Shown here: positions 34,240 to 43,970 of the stretch, piece by piece | Layout of the letters: every line of letters begins with the position of its first letter | Numbering within the stretch: position 1 is the first letter of the stretch | Origin: Rapana venosa | Lineage: Eukaryota > Mollusca > Gastropoda > Neogastropoda > Muricidae | Length of the DNA: 64,000 nt | Reading direction: 5' to 3' | Assembly (NCBI GenBank): GCA_028751875.1 | Contig: CM054141.1 | Location: 42,771,854 to 42,835,853, forward strand | Notes under the pieces: model-generated | What the model was told of the DNA's origin: nothing | What the model saw: only the letters and a program-made list of their open reading frames with translations | Databases searched by the model: none | Position numbers and translations under genes: made by a program

Positions 34240-34325
34240 ATTAGTAATGTTTTTGTTCTTAGATGGCTTGAAGAAAACAAATTTCGTTGCTTATTCAATG
34301 TACCATCTAGAAATAAAACTTCTAC
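34240..34325 (+). repeat. dispersed repeat E, copy 1
   Basis: TTTTTGTTCTTAGATGGCTT, GAAGAAAACAAATTTCG and CTTATTCAATGTACCATCTA then GAAATAAAA match, on the opposite strand, the copy near 47.44 kb. A CA/CT-rich stretch follows. Confidence 0.75.
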
Positions 34326-34689
34326 ACACATATACACACACACACATTCTCTCCCTCTCCCCCCCTCTTCTCTTTTAATACTATGTACACTTATCACACA
34401 TTATTTTGTTTTTTATTTTCAGATACTTTGCAGCAGTCTTCAACCTCCTCGCCACAAATGTCATGACGCTAGCATGAAAACATCGGTGACTTGCCTTGTT
34501 AAGCCCATGTTGGTGGAGGGTAGGGATTGGTGACAGGAAATTCATTAAAACCTTTCAGGACCTTCTTTTTTTCTTAGGGACTGGAACACAAAAACATTCA
34601 GTCTTCATCTTTGTATTAAAGGCTATCCCATTTCTTCAGTTTCTAGAAACTCTTCCATATTTCGAGATCTCGTAGGACAGAGCCAGAAC

Positions 34690-35458
34690 ATTGCTACCAG
34701 TCATGCAGCTGCTTCCTTGCACAGATAGTTTGCATATCTCACCTGTACATTTCCCTCTGCTCTAGTACATTACTACCAGTCATGCAGCTGCTTCCTTGCA
34801 CACATAGTTTACATATCTCACCTGTACATCTCACCTGTACATTTCCCTCTGCTCTAGTAAAACTTTGTCCTTGAAGTTCTATAGTTTTACATATCTCACC
34901 TGTACATTTCCCTCTGCTCTAGTAAAACTTTGTCCTTGAAGTTCTATAGTTTACATATATCTCACCTGTACATTTCCCTCTGTTCTAGTAAAATTTTGTC
35001 CTTAAAGTTCTATAGTTTACATATCTCACCTGTACATTTCCCTCTGCTCTAGTAAAATTTTGTCCTTGAAGTTCTATAGTTTACATATCTCACCTGTACA
35101 TTTCCCTCTGCTCTAGTAAAATTTTGTCCTTGAAGTTCTATAGTTTACATATCTCACTTGTACATTTCCCTCTGCTCTTGTAAAATTTTGTCCTTGAAGT
35201 TCTATAGTTTACATATCTCACCTGTACATTTCCCTCTGCTCTAGTAAAACTGTCCTTGAAGTTCTATAGTTTACATATCTCACCTGTACATTTCCCTCTG
35301 CTCTAGTAAAATTTTGTCCTTGAAGTTCTATAGTTTACATATCTCACCTGTACATTTCCCTCTGCTCTAGTAAAATTTTGTCCTTGAAGTTCTATAGTTT
35401 ACATATCTCACCTGTACATTTCCCTCTGCTCTAGTAAAATTTTGTCCTTGAAGTTCTG
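34690..35458 (+). repeat. 64-bp minisatellite, about 10 copies plus degenerate leading copies
   Basis: The unit comprises TAGTTTACATATCTCACCTG, TACATTTCCCTCTGCTCTAG, TAAAATTTTGTCCTTGAAGT and TCTA. CTCACC markers at 34,961, 35,025, 35,089, 35,153, 35,217, 35,279, 35,343 and 35,407 are 64 apart except one 62-base step. Leading copies at 34,690-34,860 are rearranged, with a CATGCAGCTGCTTCCTTGCA insert repeated twice. The array ends at 35,458. Confidence 0.95.
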
Positions 35459-35604
35459 TGTCCAGCTAGGTTTCAGTCTTTCTTTGGACTTCACCCACCG
35501 TCAGTTATCTTTAAAATTAATGATCACTGGGCACCCGCTGATTGCTTCAGTATTCCTTGCTAAAATAGTTAGCATGAACTAATATTTAGATAAAACAGCA
35601 AGAT

Positions 35605-35835
35605 GAAATAAACAATAAAAAGGTTGGATAAAATCCAGCATAATCAAATGAAATAAAAATTGAGAGATAAAATCAAAAAGTAAGGTATAAAATAAAATTA
35701 GACAAAAATCAGAGATAAAACCAAAAAGTAAGGTCTAGAATAAATATGATAAAATGAAATATAAAAAAATTAGAGATAAAACTAAAAAGTAGGGATTAAA
35801 ATAAAATAAAAACGAAAAATAAAACAAAATAGGTT
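35605..35835 (+). repeat. A-rich imperfect tandem repeat of about 60 bp
   Basis: AGAGATAAAATCAAAAAGTA, AGAGATAAAACCAAAAAGTA and AGAGATAAAACTAAAAAGTA recur, each followed by AGG and AATAAAAT-like sequence. Confidence 0.8.
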
Positions 35836-35934
35836 TTTAAAAAAATAGTGCAAGAAATCTGAGAGCAATCTGGGTGACAGTGATCTCGTCCAAAAACACC
35901 ACTTCTTATACAACTGCTTTGAGGTGATAATCAT

Positions 35935-36560
35935 GAGGTATTGCGAGTCTGTCTTCCCCTTCCATTTCTATTGCGTTTCGTCCTGTCTGAAAACACTTCT
36001 CTACAACAGCTTTGACATTACTCATAAGGAACTTAACTCTTTCGTCACCTTCCATTTCTGAAGCATTTTCTGCTGTCTGAAAACACTACCCTACAACAGC
36101 TTTGACAGTAGTCATCAGCAATAATAACTCGTTCATCCCTTTCCATTTCTAATGCATTTCCTTCTGTCTGAAAACACTTCCCTACAACAGCTTTGACATT
36201 ACTCATAAGCAATTGTAACTCTTTCATCACCTTCCATTTCTATGCATTTTCTGCTGTCTGAAAACGCTACCCTACAATAGCTTTGGCAGTGGTCATTAGC
36301 AATTATAACACTTTCATCCCCTTCCATTTCTAATGTTTCCTTCTGTCTGAAAACACTACCCCTACAACAGCTTTGACATTACTCATAAGGGATTGTAACT
36401 CTTTCATCCCCTTCCATTTCTAATGTGTATAACTCTTTCATCCCCTTCCATAATGTTTCCTTCTGTCTGAAAACACTACCCCTGCAACAGCGTTGACAGT
36501 GGTCATCAGCAATCACAACTCTTTCATCCCCTTCCATTTCTAAGGCATTTCCTCAACCTT
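35935..36560 (+). repeat. minisatellite of about 91 bp, six to seven copies
   Basis: Each unit contains CCTTCCATTTCTAATGC, TTTCCTTCTGTCTGAAAAC, ACTACCCTACAACAGCTTTG and ACATTACTCATAAGCAAT, then TAACTCTTTCATC. TTCCATTTCT recurs near 35,960, 36,051, 36,142, 36,232, 36,325, 36,413 and 36,532. One partial unit is duplicated at 36,425-36,455. Confidence 0.93.
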
Positions 36561-36599
36561 CCCTTCCTTTATTAAACACGGGTCCTAACCTGGTGTTGT

Positions 36600-37020
36600 C
36601 ATGTGGATCATCGGGAAAAGTAGAGGACTTCCGTCACGATCTCAAAGAGGTCATCATTCTAAGATTCTGCACCAGGCACAACAGGGCTCAACCATGTCTA
36701 CAAAGCTGAAACTGATTCCTTCTTCCCTGTGTGCCTGTGACAAAGAAAACCGGACTGGTGAGAACATCCTTCAAAGATGCACGCTATACAGCGACCCGAG
36801 GAAGATTGTGGCTGACAAAAGACAACCCTGCACATCAAGGTGGACAGCCCATGAGAGGAGCTGGAAAGGACATGCCATTATTTTCCTCAGATACGTCAAC
36901 GGTGTAAAGCGAACGAGAAAAGAACTGGGAGCCAACAAAACTAGGCTTTTCAGTCCACAGAAATCAAGTGCCAGTGACCTGACATGTGTGAGGGCGGCCA
37001 TCATGACCTGCGTTTTCTGA
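36600..37020 (+). mobile_element. LINE C-terminal fragment with cysteine motif
   Basis: The open frame contains STKLKLIPSSLCACDKENRT, then GENILQRCTLYSDPR. This is the C-X-C...C segment found at the end of many LINE polyproteins (compare CPCKTGNQTTEQ at 33.72 kb). It continues with a basic tail to a stop at 37,018-37,020. The expected W-P and KLYG follow-on is lost. The frame of about 139 codons is a retrotransposon relic, not a host gene. Confidence 0.7.
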
Positions 37021-37129
37021 AAATACATAAGGTATTTACATTTTTGCTCCTTTGTTTTTCATTTCTGACCTGATACTTTCTTCTGTCATTTTTTTGGTGT
37101 GGTTTTGTTTCTATTTCTGCCCTTATTTA

Positions 37130-37555
37130 TTTATTTATTTTGTTCCTTGGCTAAAGCTCCGAGGTTAACTAATGGTGATTTTTTGTGTATGCGGCAGCTT
37201 TTGCCCTCCATTAAGGTAGCCGCATTTTAACTTTGGGGATATCTAAACACAATTTTGTGCATGCTGTTCAAAAAACCAAAATGTATTCCATCCTTACTGT
37301 CACAGACAGCCTGCTCTTCTGAAAGGCAGAACTAATTTTCATGTGTGCGCAAGATGGTCTGCGTTTGCTTGATCACACGACCTTGATTTATAGTCACATC
37401 AGGAGGACTTTCAGAGAAGGCGAGTCGGTGGTACTAATGATTCAGGGGAGGGGGGAACCCTTGAACAGGAGTCTGGTAGTGGCTCAAACCAGGGCTAGAT
37501 CCCAGGCGATCAAGTCACAAGGGCAACACTCTAACCATAGGCTGTCCTGCCCCTT
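37130..37555 (-). mobile_element. tRNA-derived SINE with alternative tail (tail C + family A body)
   Basis: Plus strand order: tail C (TTCCTTGGCTAAAGCTCCGA, GGTTAACTAATGGTGA, TTGCCCTCCATTAAGGTAGC), then the family A body (GTGTGCGCAAGATGGTCTGC, TTGATTTATAGTCACATCAG, GGACTTTCAGAGAAGGCGAG), then a head with CCAGGGCTAGATCCC and CACTCTAACCATAGGCTGTC at 37,488-37,545. In minus sense the last part is a diverged pol III head. Confidence 0.8.
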
Positions 37556-38440
37556 ATTTTTTCCTTCAAATTAGAGAGAATTGCAGAAATGTTTGGTACT
37601 TTATAGTTGCTCATTCTTGTATTTTACCATTTTCTTACAGACCTGATTCTCTTGGTGTTGTCTGTAGTTTTATTTTGTGGTAGTGTGTTCATGGTCTTTG
37701 TCTACCATCATTTCTTTTGGGGGGTTGCCCATTTTCCATCTATTTTTAACTTTGTGTTGTAAATGTTTTTCCAGGTACCTCATGAGACGAGAGAGCCACT
37801 GGAGTCCAACACCACCAGGCACTTCTCGTGACAGGTAGCAGAAAGGAATTATCAGGTACTTGATTTTGTCATCTTTTCTGTCTGACCTCGTACCTGTCTT
37901 TGTATGAGTGTCTGTCAGTGTGCTCATCTTTTTACCGTTGGTTTGCCTGTCCTTGGTTGTATGTTTGTGTTTGCATTTAGATCAGTATTTTTGCTGTGTT
38001 CTTCCTGCCTGTCTTTTCTTGGGCTTGTATTTGTCTTTAAGCTTCTTGCTCTTTTATTTCTGCCCGTCTCGGGTGTGACACAGTATGGAAAACTACAAAT
38101 TTTCGTGGTGAGATCAGAACATTAGGGGACACCAAGAGAGTTTTTAAAGGCACAACTCCTGATGTGTATGATACAGCAATGATGATATAGAATAAGAGCC
38201 TTGAGACTACTTGAAAGAGCTGCACTGCGCATTTCCTATATGTTCTAGTGTTGGTCAGGCCTTGGAGATAAACACCTGCAGTGTTGGTGTAATTTAAATA
38301 TTTCTCAGTAATTAATGCATCTGTAAAGTATACATACTCTTCAGCAGCCACCCTCATCTCCATCACCATGTATAGGCATGTGCGTGCATGTGTGTGTAAT
38401 TTTTTTTTTTTATTCATGAATGATTGCATAAGTGTAAATG
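37556..38440. other. unique AT-rich stretch, no gene recognised
   Basis: Non-repetitive sequence. The minus-strand frame of 144 codons at 38,037-38,471 has no recognised motif and runs into a repeat. Confidence 0.4.
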
Positions 38441-38447
38441 ATTTGAA

Positions 38448-38518
38448 TATAAGCGCTTTGTTCCTTTGCAAGATTCAGCGCTATAAAAATTCCATCCATT
38501 ATTATTATAAAGTGGTTG
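38448..38518 (-). mobile_element. short AGCGCT repeat (family B)
   Basis: AAGCGCTTTGTTCCTTTGCA, AGATTCAGCGCTATAAAAAT and TCCATCCATTATTATTATA are the minus-strand form of family B with both AGCGCT motifs and the (ATT)n end. Confidence 0.8.
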
Positions 38519-38754
38519 ATGCTGAACTTTAAGCCTGTAGGTTTTGCTTTAGACAGGAGTAGACTGGAGTTTGAAAACTGATAATGAAAAACGTGCTGTT
38601 CATAAGATTTGAATTCATTAACTACCACTTAAGAAGCCCAGTGTGTTAGCCACTGCATCATGGCAGCTGGTTGATTTTTATCTGTTATCTGTAAATAAAT
38701 GATATACCGCTAATGTTGTTTGAATTTTTCTCCTAGATTTCAAAGTTTGTGATT

Positions 38755-39065
38755 TTTTTTCTGTTCAACCAGCTACCATACGAGATGGAACAGTTCCAGT
38801 GAAATCCAAAGTTGAATAGGACTGCTAAACCAGACCATCAAATCGTCAACCAACTTTTTCTGCTACAACTGCAACAGAAGCTGCCATGCATGGGTCGACT
38901 TCTGAGCCACTCCAGTTGTTGCACCCAGCACAACTGAAGTAGAAAGAAGACACAGCCATTGTTTTCTGAGACAGGAGGAGGCTCACTGAATGGGGACAAG
39001 TACTGCTACTGCCTGTACCTGCATGGAATGGATCAAGATATCTCACATTTCGGCAAAATCCAGGT
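38755..39065 (+). mobile_element. probable LINE 3' fragment (FFCYNCNRSCHA motif)
   Basis: One frame near 38,850-38,895 reads FFCYNCNRSCHAWVDF and then a stop. This resembles the zinc-binding end of many molluscan LINE proteins (C-X2-C...C-H pattern). The segment is preceded by an acceptor-like TTCTGTTCAACCAG and followed at 39,063-39,064 by CCAG|GTTAGA, so an exon of a non-coding transcript is also possible. Confidence 0.4.
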
Positions 39066-39815
39066 TAGAAAATTGCTGTCATTTGTTGCTAAAGGGTTTT
39101 TCCCCTTTAAATGCATTGTGTTCCTTATTGCTAATGACAAACTTGAAAAATGTTTTGATTGGAAAACTGAATTTTTCTGTTTTATATTGTCTTGGTGTAC
39201 ATTTGCGTAGTGTCACCAGTTTTTAAAAAATCACAATCCAGATAAGGGTTTGAAGGTTTTAACATGTAATGGTTATGAATACATTTTATAAATTGAGGAT
39301 ATGAAATAATTGCAATATTTGAGCTAGTAAAAGTACAGCTGAATTGTGATAAAGCCTGTAAATTGTAATACTACCTTGAATTATTTTCAAAGAACCATGA
39401 AAGGGTGAGGCAAGCCTCACAGTTTACATGTTAGGCAGATGCAGCTCTTCCACCTTCTTAGAAAATGACAGAAGTTATTGTTGTGATGGGCAGAAAGATG
39501 CACAATAAATTCTTAAGGGGTTCAAGTATTGCTATTATTGAGAGAGGGTGATCTCATTTGGAAGGGTAAGCTTATTAAATGTCTGAGTAACATACTCACA
39601 CACGCACACACACAACATCCTCACCCTATCCCCCACCCCTACACACACAGATTTAAAGTCTCCATTGTCTTGCAGCGATAAGTTTTCCCTTTTCTATGTT
39701 TCCCCTTAACTTTTCCATTTTTCTTATCTGATTTACTGATCCATTCTCCAGCCTTTTTTCAAACAATTCTGAAATCTTTTCTTTTCAGACATTGCGACAT
39801 TTTGAGGACATCGGT

Positions 39816-39908
39816 CAAGGACATCACTGCCAAGGACATCACTGCCAAGGACATCACTGTCAAGGACATCACTGCCAAGGACATCACTGCCAAGGACATC
39901 ACTGCAGT
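39816..39908 (+). repeat. 15-bp minisatellite, six copies (KDITA in one frame)
   Basis: AAGGACATCACTGCC occurs six times, with one GTC variant and a degenerate end. In one plus frame it encodes KDITA repeats within a 66-codon open frame at 39,802-40,002; in another frame it reads QGHHC. An acceptor-like TTTTCTTTTCAG precedes it at 39,777-39,788. Whether it is translated is unknown. Confidence 0.85.
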
Positions 39909-39909
39909 C

Positions 39910-41250
39910 AAGGAAGAGGACCTTACAATAAAAAAAAAATACCAGGACATTTCTCGTTCAGTTTGTTTTGTTTCAAGACCTCAGCTTTTTAGCATTATTT
40001 GAGGGAAGAGAGTAAGATGCCAAAAAGAGTATCAACTGGAAAGGTACTTGAACAATTTTTTTTAAAAAGGTCTTGAACATTCTTTTTTTAAAGAGATAAT
40101 CAAATGTGTTCAAAGTACTGCTTAAGATGGCAGAATAACAAATTAAGCAAATAAACAAAATATAATTTTCTTAAAATAAGAAAAGTTTCAGAATTAGACA
40201 AATGTGAATTTCTGTAATGTTCCTTGATCTTCTGGGATGGAGTAGCTTCTGAATGTCCTGAAGATCTTTGCTTTTTTTTAATGAATGAATCTGATCAAAT
40301 GATTGTTTGAGAAAATACTCCTGACATCTAACTTCTGTTAAAAATTTTGAAAAGTTTGGATTTATAAAAAAATTAGTCGCACTTTGTCATCTCTTTTTTT
40401 TTAATGATTCAACAGTTGCTTGAGAAACTACACTGGTCTTGACATAACTTCATTGAATTAAGGATTTGAAAAAAACCCACGTTTTATCGTGAAGGATCTT
40501 TCTCTTGTTCTTTCTCTTTTTTTTAAAAGGAATCTGATGAAATGATATGGAGAAAATACTTGTCATACTATTGTCGTCAATTGTAGGACATTATGGCAAT
40601 TAATTGTGATGCTGATTTTATGATTAGAATGATTGAATCTGATTTATTGAATGTTTTGCTTTTATGGTTTGAATGTTTTCAAAAATGCTTTTATGTACCT
40701 TGCACCTTTGACTGCTACATTTTTTTATTTTTTTTAGTGATTTGAATCAAATGAAAAAAATAATCTACCCCTTCAACTGGCAATGCTTTGTAAAGTGGGT
40801 TTTTTGTTGTGCTTTTTATAGATTTTTTGTTTCAATAATTACAAAATAAGTGAATGTATTCCTTAACCTATGTGGTTGTGGACAGCTAAGTGTCAAAGAT
40901 TTCAAAAATAGAAACTGGAAAATAAGCAATAAAACAGCTGTTGATTTTGGCTGGAGTAGAAATTGTGCTCAAAAAACCTCCAAAATTGTCAAAACATTAT
41001 TCTATCATTTTTAGGGAGTGTGTGTGTGTGTACAGGGGATAGTTAAGGGGAGGAGACGTCAGGTTGCAAGGAGAGGCAAGGAAGGGAAAGGGGTGTTAAG
41101 GAGGGGTATGTATGCACACTTAGAGCAGTGGGGGTGGAAAAAAGAGGGCTGGCTGATAGATTTGTTACATTGGGGAGGGGGGATTGTTTGGGGTTGTTGG
41201 TTGCTTTTTTTTTTTTGGGGGGGGGGGGGGGGTGGAGGTGACGGGATGTT
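39910..41250. other. AT-rich stretch with weak tandem pattern, no gene recognised
   Basis: Poly-T followed by AATGA and AATCTGAT..AAATGAT segments recur loosely near 40,270, 40,400, 40,520 and 40,730. GT and G runs appear at 41,018-41,030 and 41,215-41,232. Confidence 0.45.
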
Positions 41251-41254
41251 CCTA

Positions 41255-41400
41255 AGGTACATCTATTCACCAATGGTGAGATTTTTGCATATGGCACTGT
41301 TTTACCCTCCATTAAGGTATTGGCACTTCAACTTAGGGGATTTACATGGTTTATTTGGGGCTCTTTCTTTAAATGGATACCTGACCTGTCAACATCACTG
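41255..41400 (-). mobile_element. SINE tail C fragment
   Basis: ATTCACCAATGGTGAGATTT, TTGCATATGGCACTG, TTACCCTCCATTAAGGTATT and CAACTTAGGGGATTTACA match tail C. Confidence 0.75.
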
Positions 41401-41419
41401 AGTTTGGCATTAGCCGTCA

Positions 41420-42330
41420 CACCCAGTGGCAGTGGCATGATCCTCCTCCTCCTCCATTTGCTGTGGTCTTGCTGACTTCATGGATTCTCATGCCACAGGA
41501 TTCGGTGGTGTTGGCCAATGAGAGAAGTTGGTAATCTGCCTTAATTTCTTTTTCCCTTGGTCTTCTTTGAAAGTTAATCTTCATGAGGTCTTTATCTTGG
41601 TTTCCTAGCATGTGGCCTACATATCTTAGTTTCCTTTCATTTCATTTCTTAAAGTAAAAAACGTCATTATTCCCAGTTCATGTAATATGCTTTTGTTTTA
41701 TCTGCCCATCTGACTGAGTAGCCTTCTGAAAAACATCTCGGCTGCTTAGATTCTTTATCCAGTGTCTTTTCTTTTTGTCCAGGATTAATGGCCACATAGC
41801 ATGACGGGCCATACTAAGCATTTCTTCTTTTTTTTTCAGCTGGTAAGGAATTCTGTGATCTTTCCAGATATTTAGTTGGATCATTCTTCTTTTAGCCATG
41901 CCTATTCCTGTCTTTGTCCTTGGTACATGATCCGTCATTTGTTTTGACAGCCTAGATATTTACAGTTTTTGACATTTTCTAGAGGAGTTTTGTCAATACT
42001 TATTTCATGTTCTGTTTGGCAGCTGGTTCTGGCAGCGTGCAGTATTTTCTTTTTTAGCATTGATCTGGAGACCCGTTTTTTTTTTTCTTGTCTGTTCTGC
42101 GTAATACTCTATTCATGCTGGTAGCATTATTGGCTAATAGTACTGTATCATCAGCGTAGTGCAGATTTATGTCTCTGCCACCTATCTTGAGGCCCATGTC
42201 TTCAATGTCACTCTTATGATTTCCCCTATGCATATATTGAAAAGGTTAGGTGAGAGGATGCATCCTTGTCTAACTTCTTTTGAGATGCTGAAATATTCAC
42301 TTTTGGTCTTTATAAAGTGAGGAAATTACG
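41420..42330 (-). mobile_element. LINE reverse transcriptase fragment with YADD box, decayed
   Basis: On the minus strand, SKEVRQGCILSPNLFN lies near 42,235-42,285, and the RT catalytic box HYADDTVLLAN has YADD encoded at 42,147-42,158. Lower down comes VKNCKYLG near 41,955-41,980, then RMIQLNIWKDHRIPYQL and MLSMARHAMW in the thumb/connection region near 41,800-41,890. Frameshifts and stops separate these blocks, so no active enzyme is encoded. The orientation matches the fragments at 43.1 and 46.4 kb. The clade is not assigned. Confidence 0.85.
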
Positions 42331-42895
42331 GAGATGATGATTTGAAAAGCCCATAAATGGGTGCAACTTGCTTAAAAATGTCTTAGGCCTGAAATCACTT
42401 TGAAATTTTGTGGACACCAAAGTCCAATTCATAGCCTCAGAATTTGATAGCACTGGTCATTCTGATTTAAACCTCCATACTTTTGCAAGATGCATATAGC
42501 CATTGTGGTTGGTGGGGCTGAAAACATAAAAAGAAATATGACGCCATTGTGTCTACAGCAACACACCATTTGTCTAAGTGCTATTGTGTCCACATGCATT
42601 CTAATATTCAGACTGGTAACCAGCAGACGGACAACCCTTACCCGCTCTTAACTCTAACAGTAACACTTGGTTCTAACCCTGGCCCCACATGTGGACACAA
42701 AAGGGCAGGTGGATAATATGGTATGCTGACACAATGGCAAAACATTCTTTTGCGTTGAATGGAATTGTTACGGGTAAATGGATAAGCACAGAGCTGCTTT
42801 ACACCGTGCTCACAAAAACAAACACAAGAAAATCATACACAAATAGTAATGATTTTAGACACACCAAAGTGATTTAAAAACAAAATCAAATACCA
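42331..42895. other. unique stretch, no gene recognised
   Basis: Non-repetitive sequence between LINE and SINE fragments. Confidence 0.45.
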
Positions 42896-42899
42896 ATAA

Positions 42900-43018
42900 C
42901 TTTTATATTTTGTTCGTCTAGAGCTATACGGTTCATCAATTGTAAGATTTTTGTGACGCAGCCGTTTTTGCACACCATTTAAGTAGCTGTATCCCAACTT
43001 AAGGGATATAATAAGGTA
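42900..43018 (-). mobile_element. SINE tail C fragment
   Basis: GTTCGTCTAGAGCTATACGG, TTCATCAATTGTAAGATTTT, then CACCATTTAAGTAGCTGTAT and CCCAACTTAAGGGATA follow tail C in order with many substitutions. A 21-base unit containing GATAAGGTAAAACATCATAA is repeated just after it. Confidence 0.65.
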
Positions 43019-43129
43019 AAACATCATAATGATAAGGTAAAACATCATAATCAAATACTTCTGATGAGTTGGTAGGAGGGGTGCTAAATTTGAGGGAAAA
43101 GGATGCCAGGAAGGGAGAGGTGTTGTAAT

Positions 43130-43660
43130 TTTCTGGTGTATCAGTTCCGTTCAATAATCACCATTGGTGCTGACGATGGTAGGAGCTTCAGAGTCGCCAG
43201 GGTTTGCTACTTTTCTAATTTTCTGCTGAGTTCCATGATCACTGTATCTCTTCCAGATATCTCGGTGATACTGACAACGTAGGATGTTAGTGGTCTGCAT
43301 CTTTTCCTTTCATTCCCAACGTTACCTTGAACTGTCCTCATCGGATTTGTCTGTGTTTGCATGACCAACGCATCTTCACTTACAAATTTCAGCCAACATT
43401 TGTCTTTCAGTGCTTTCATTTGTTCTGTTTGACTATTTGACTCTTCTGTTCGACTTTTTGACTCTAGAAATCTCCTGTAGAACATTTGTGGTCATTTTGT
43501 CTCTTTCCAATTTCTGTAGTGTCCAGGCTTCTGACTCTTACAGGATTACAGGCCAGATTTTAGAGTTTTGACCATTGTAATTTTGTGATAATTAGGAATA
43601 CTTCTGTTTTTCCAAATGTTAATTATCTGAATCGTCTTTTAATTGGCCATACCGATTCTA
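43130..43660 (-). mobile_element. probable LINE 3' fragment
   Basis: The minus frame at 43,207-43,485 includes DALVMQTQTNPMRTVQGNVG and NERKRCRPLTSYV, a layout like the G-H-V-x-R-M...RGRP segment at the C-terminus of LINE polyproteins. Orientation equals the RT fragment at 41.4-42.3 kb. The match is weaker than for the other LINE pieces. Confidence 0.5.
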
Positions 43661-43844
43661 GTACGTAGGGAAGAAAGAGGTGTAATGACTTAGGATGAGG
43701 ATGAATTTCTCCTGGTTTTGATATTTATTTTTTTTAGATAAAAAGGTATTTTTTTAGATGAATTTTTCAGGTTTGGGGAGTTATTGGATTTTTTTTAAAA
43801 ATTAAGTATTCATATTTTGGGGCAGGCAGTCAAGCATGGTGATT

Positions 43845-43970
43845 AATTTCAGGGGAGGGTTCCTGGGCTAGAGCTCCAAGGGTTCCCCCTCCCATCTAGG
43901 TAGCCACATTCTGACTTCAGGGATGGTGTCCAAATACATCTGTGTACATGCATATGTTCAGGTCCAGGGG
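43845..43970 (-). mobile_element. SINE tail C fragment
   Basis: CCTGGGCTAGAGCTCCAAGG, CATCTAGGTAGCCACATTCT and GACTTCAGGGAT, then CCAAATACATC follow tail C. Confidence 0.65.

Noticed and set aside
34690..36560. CRISPR-like array of regularly spaced repeats
   Set aside because: The 64-bp and 91-bp units are contiguous tandem repeats without distinct spacers, in an animal genome with no cas genes.
36601..37020. 139-codon open frame as a host gene
   Set aside because: Its first half carries a LINE cysteine motif, so it is a retrotransposon relic that happens to be open.
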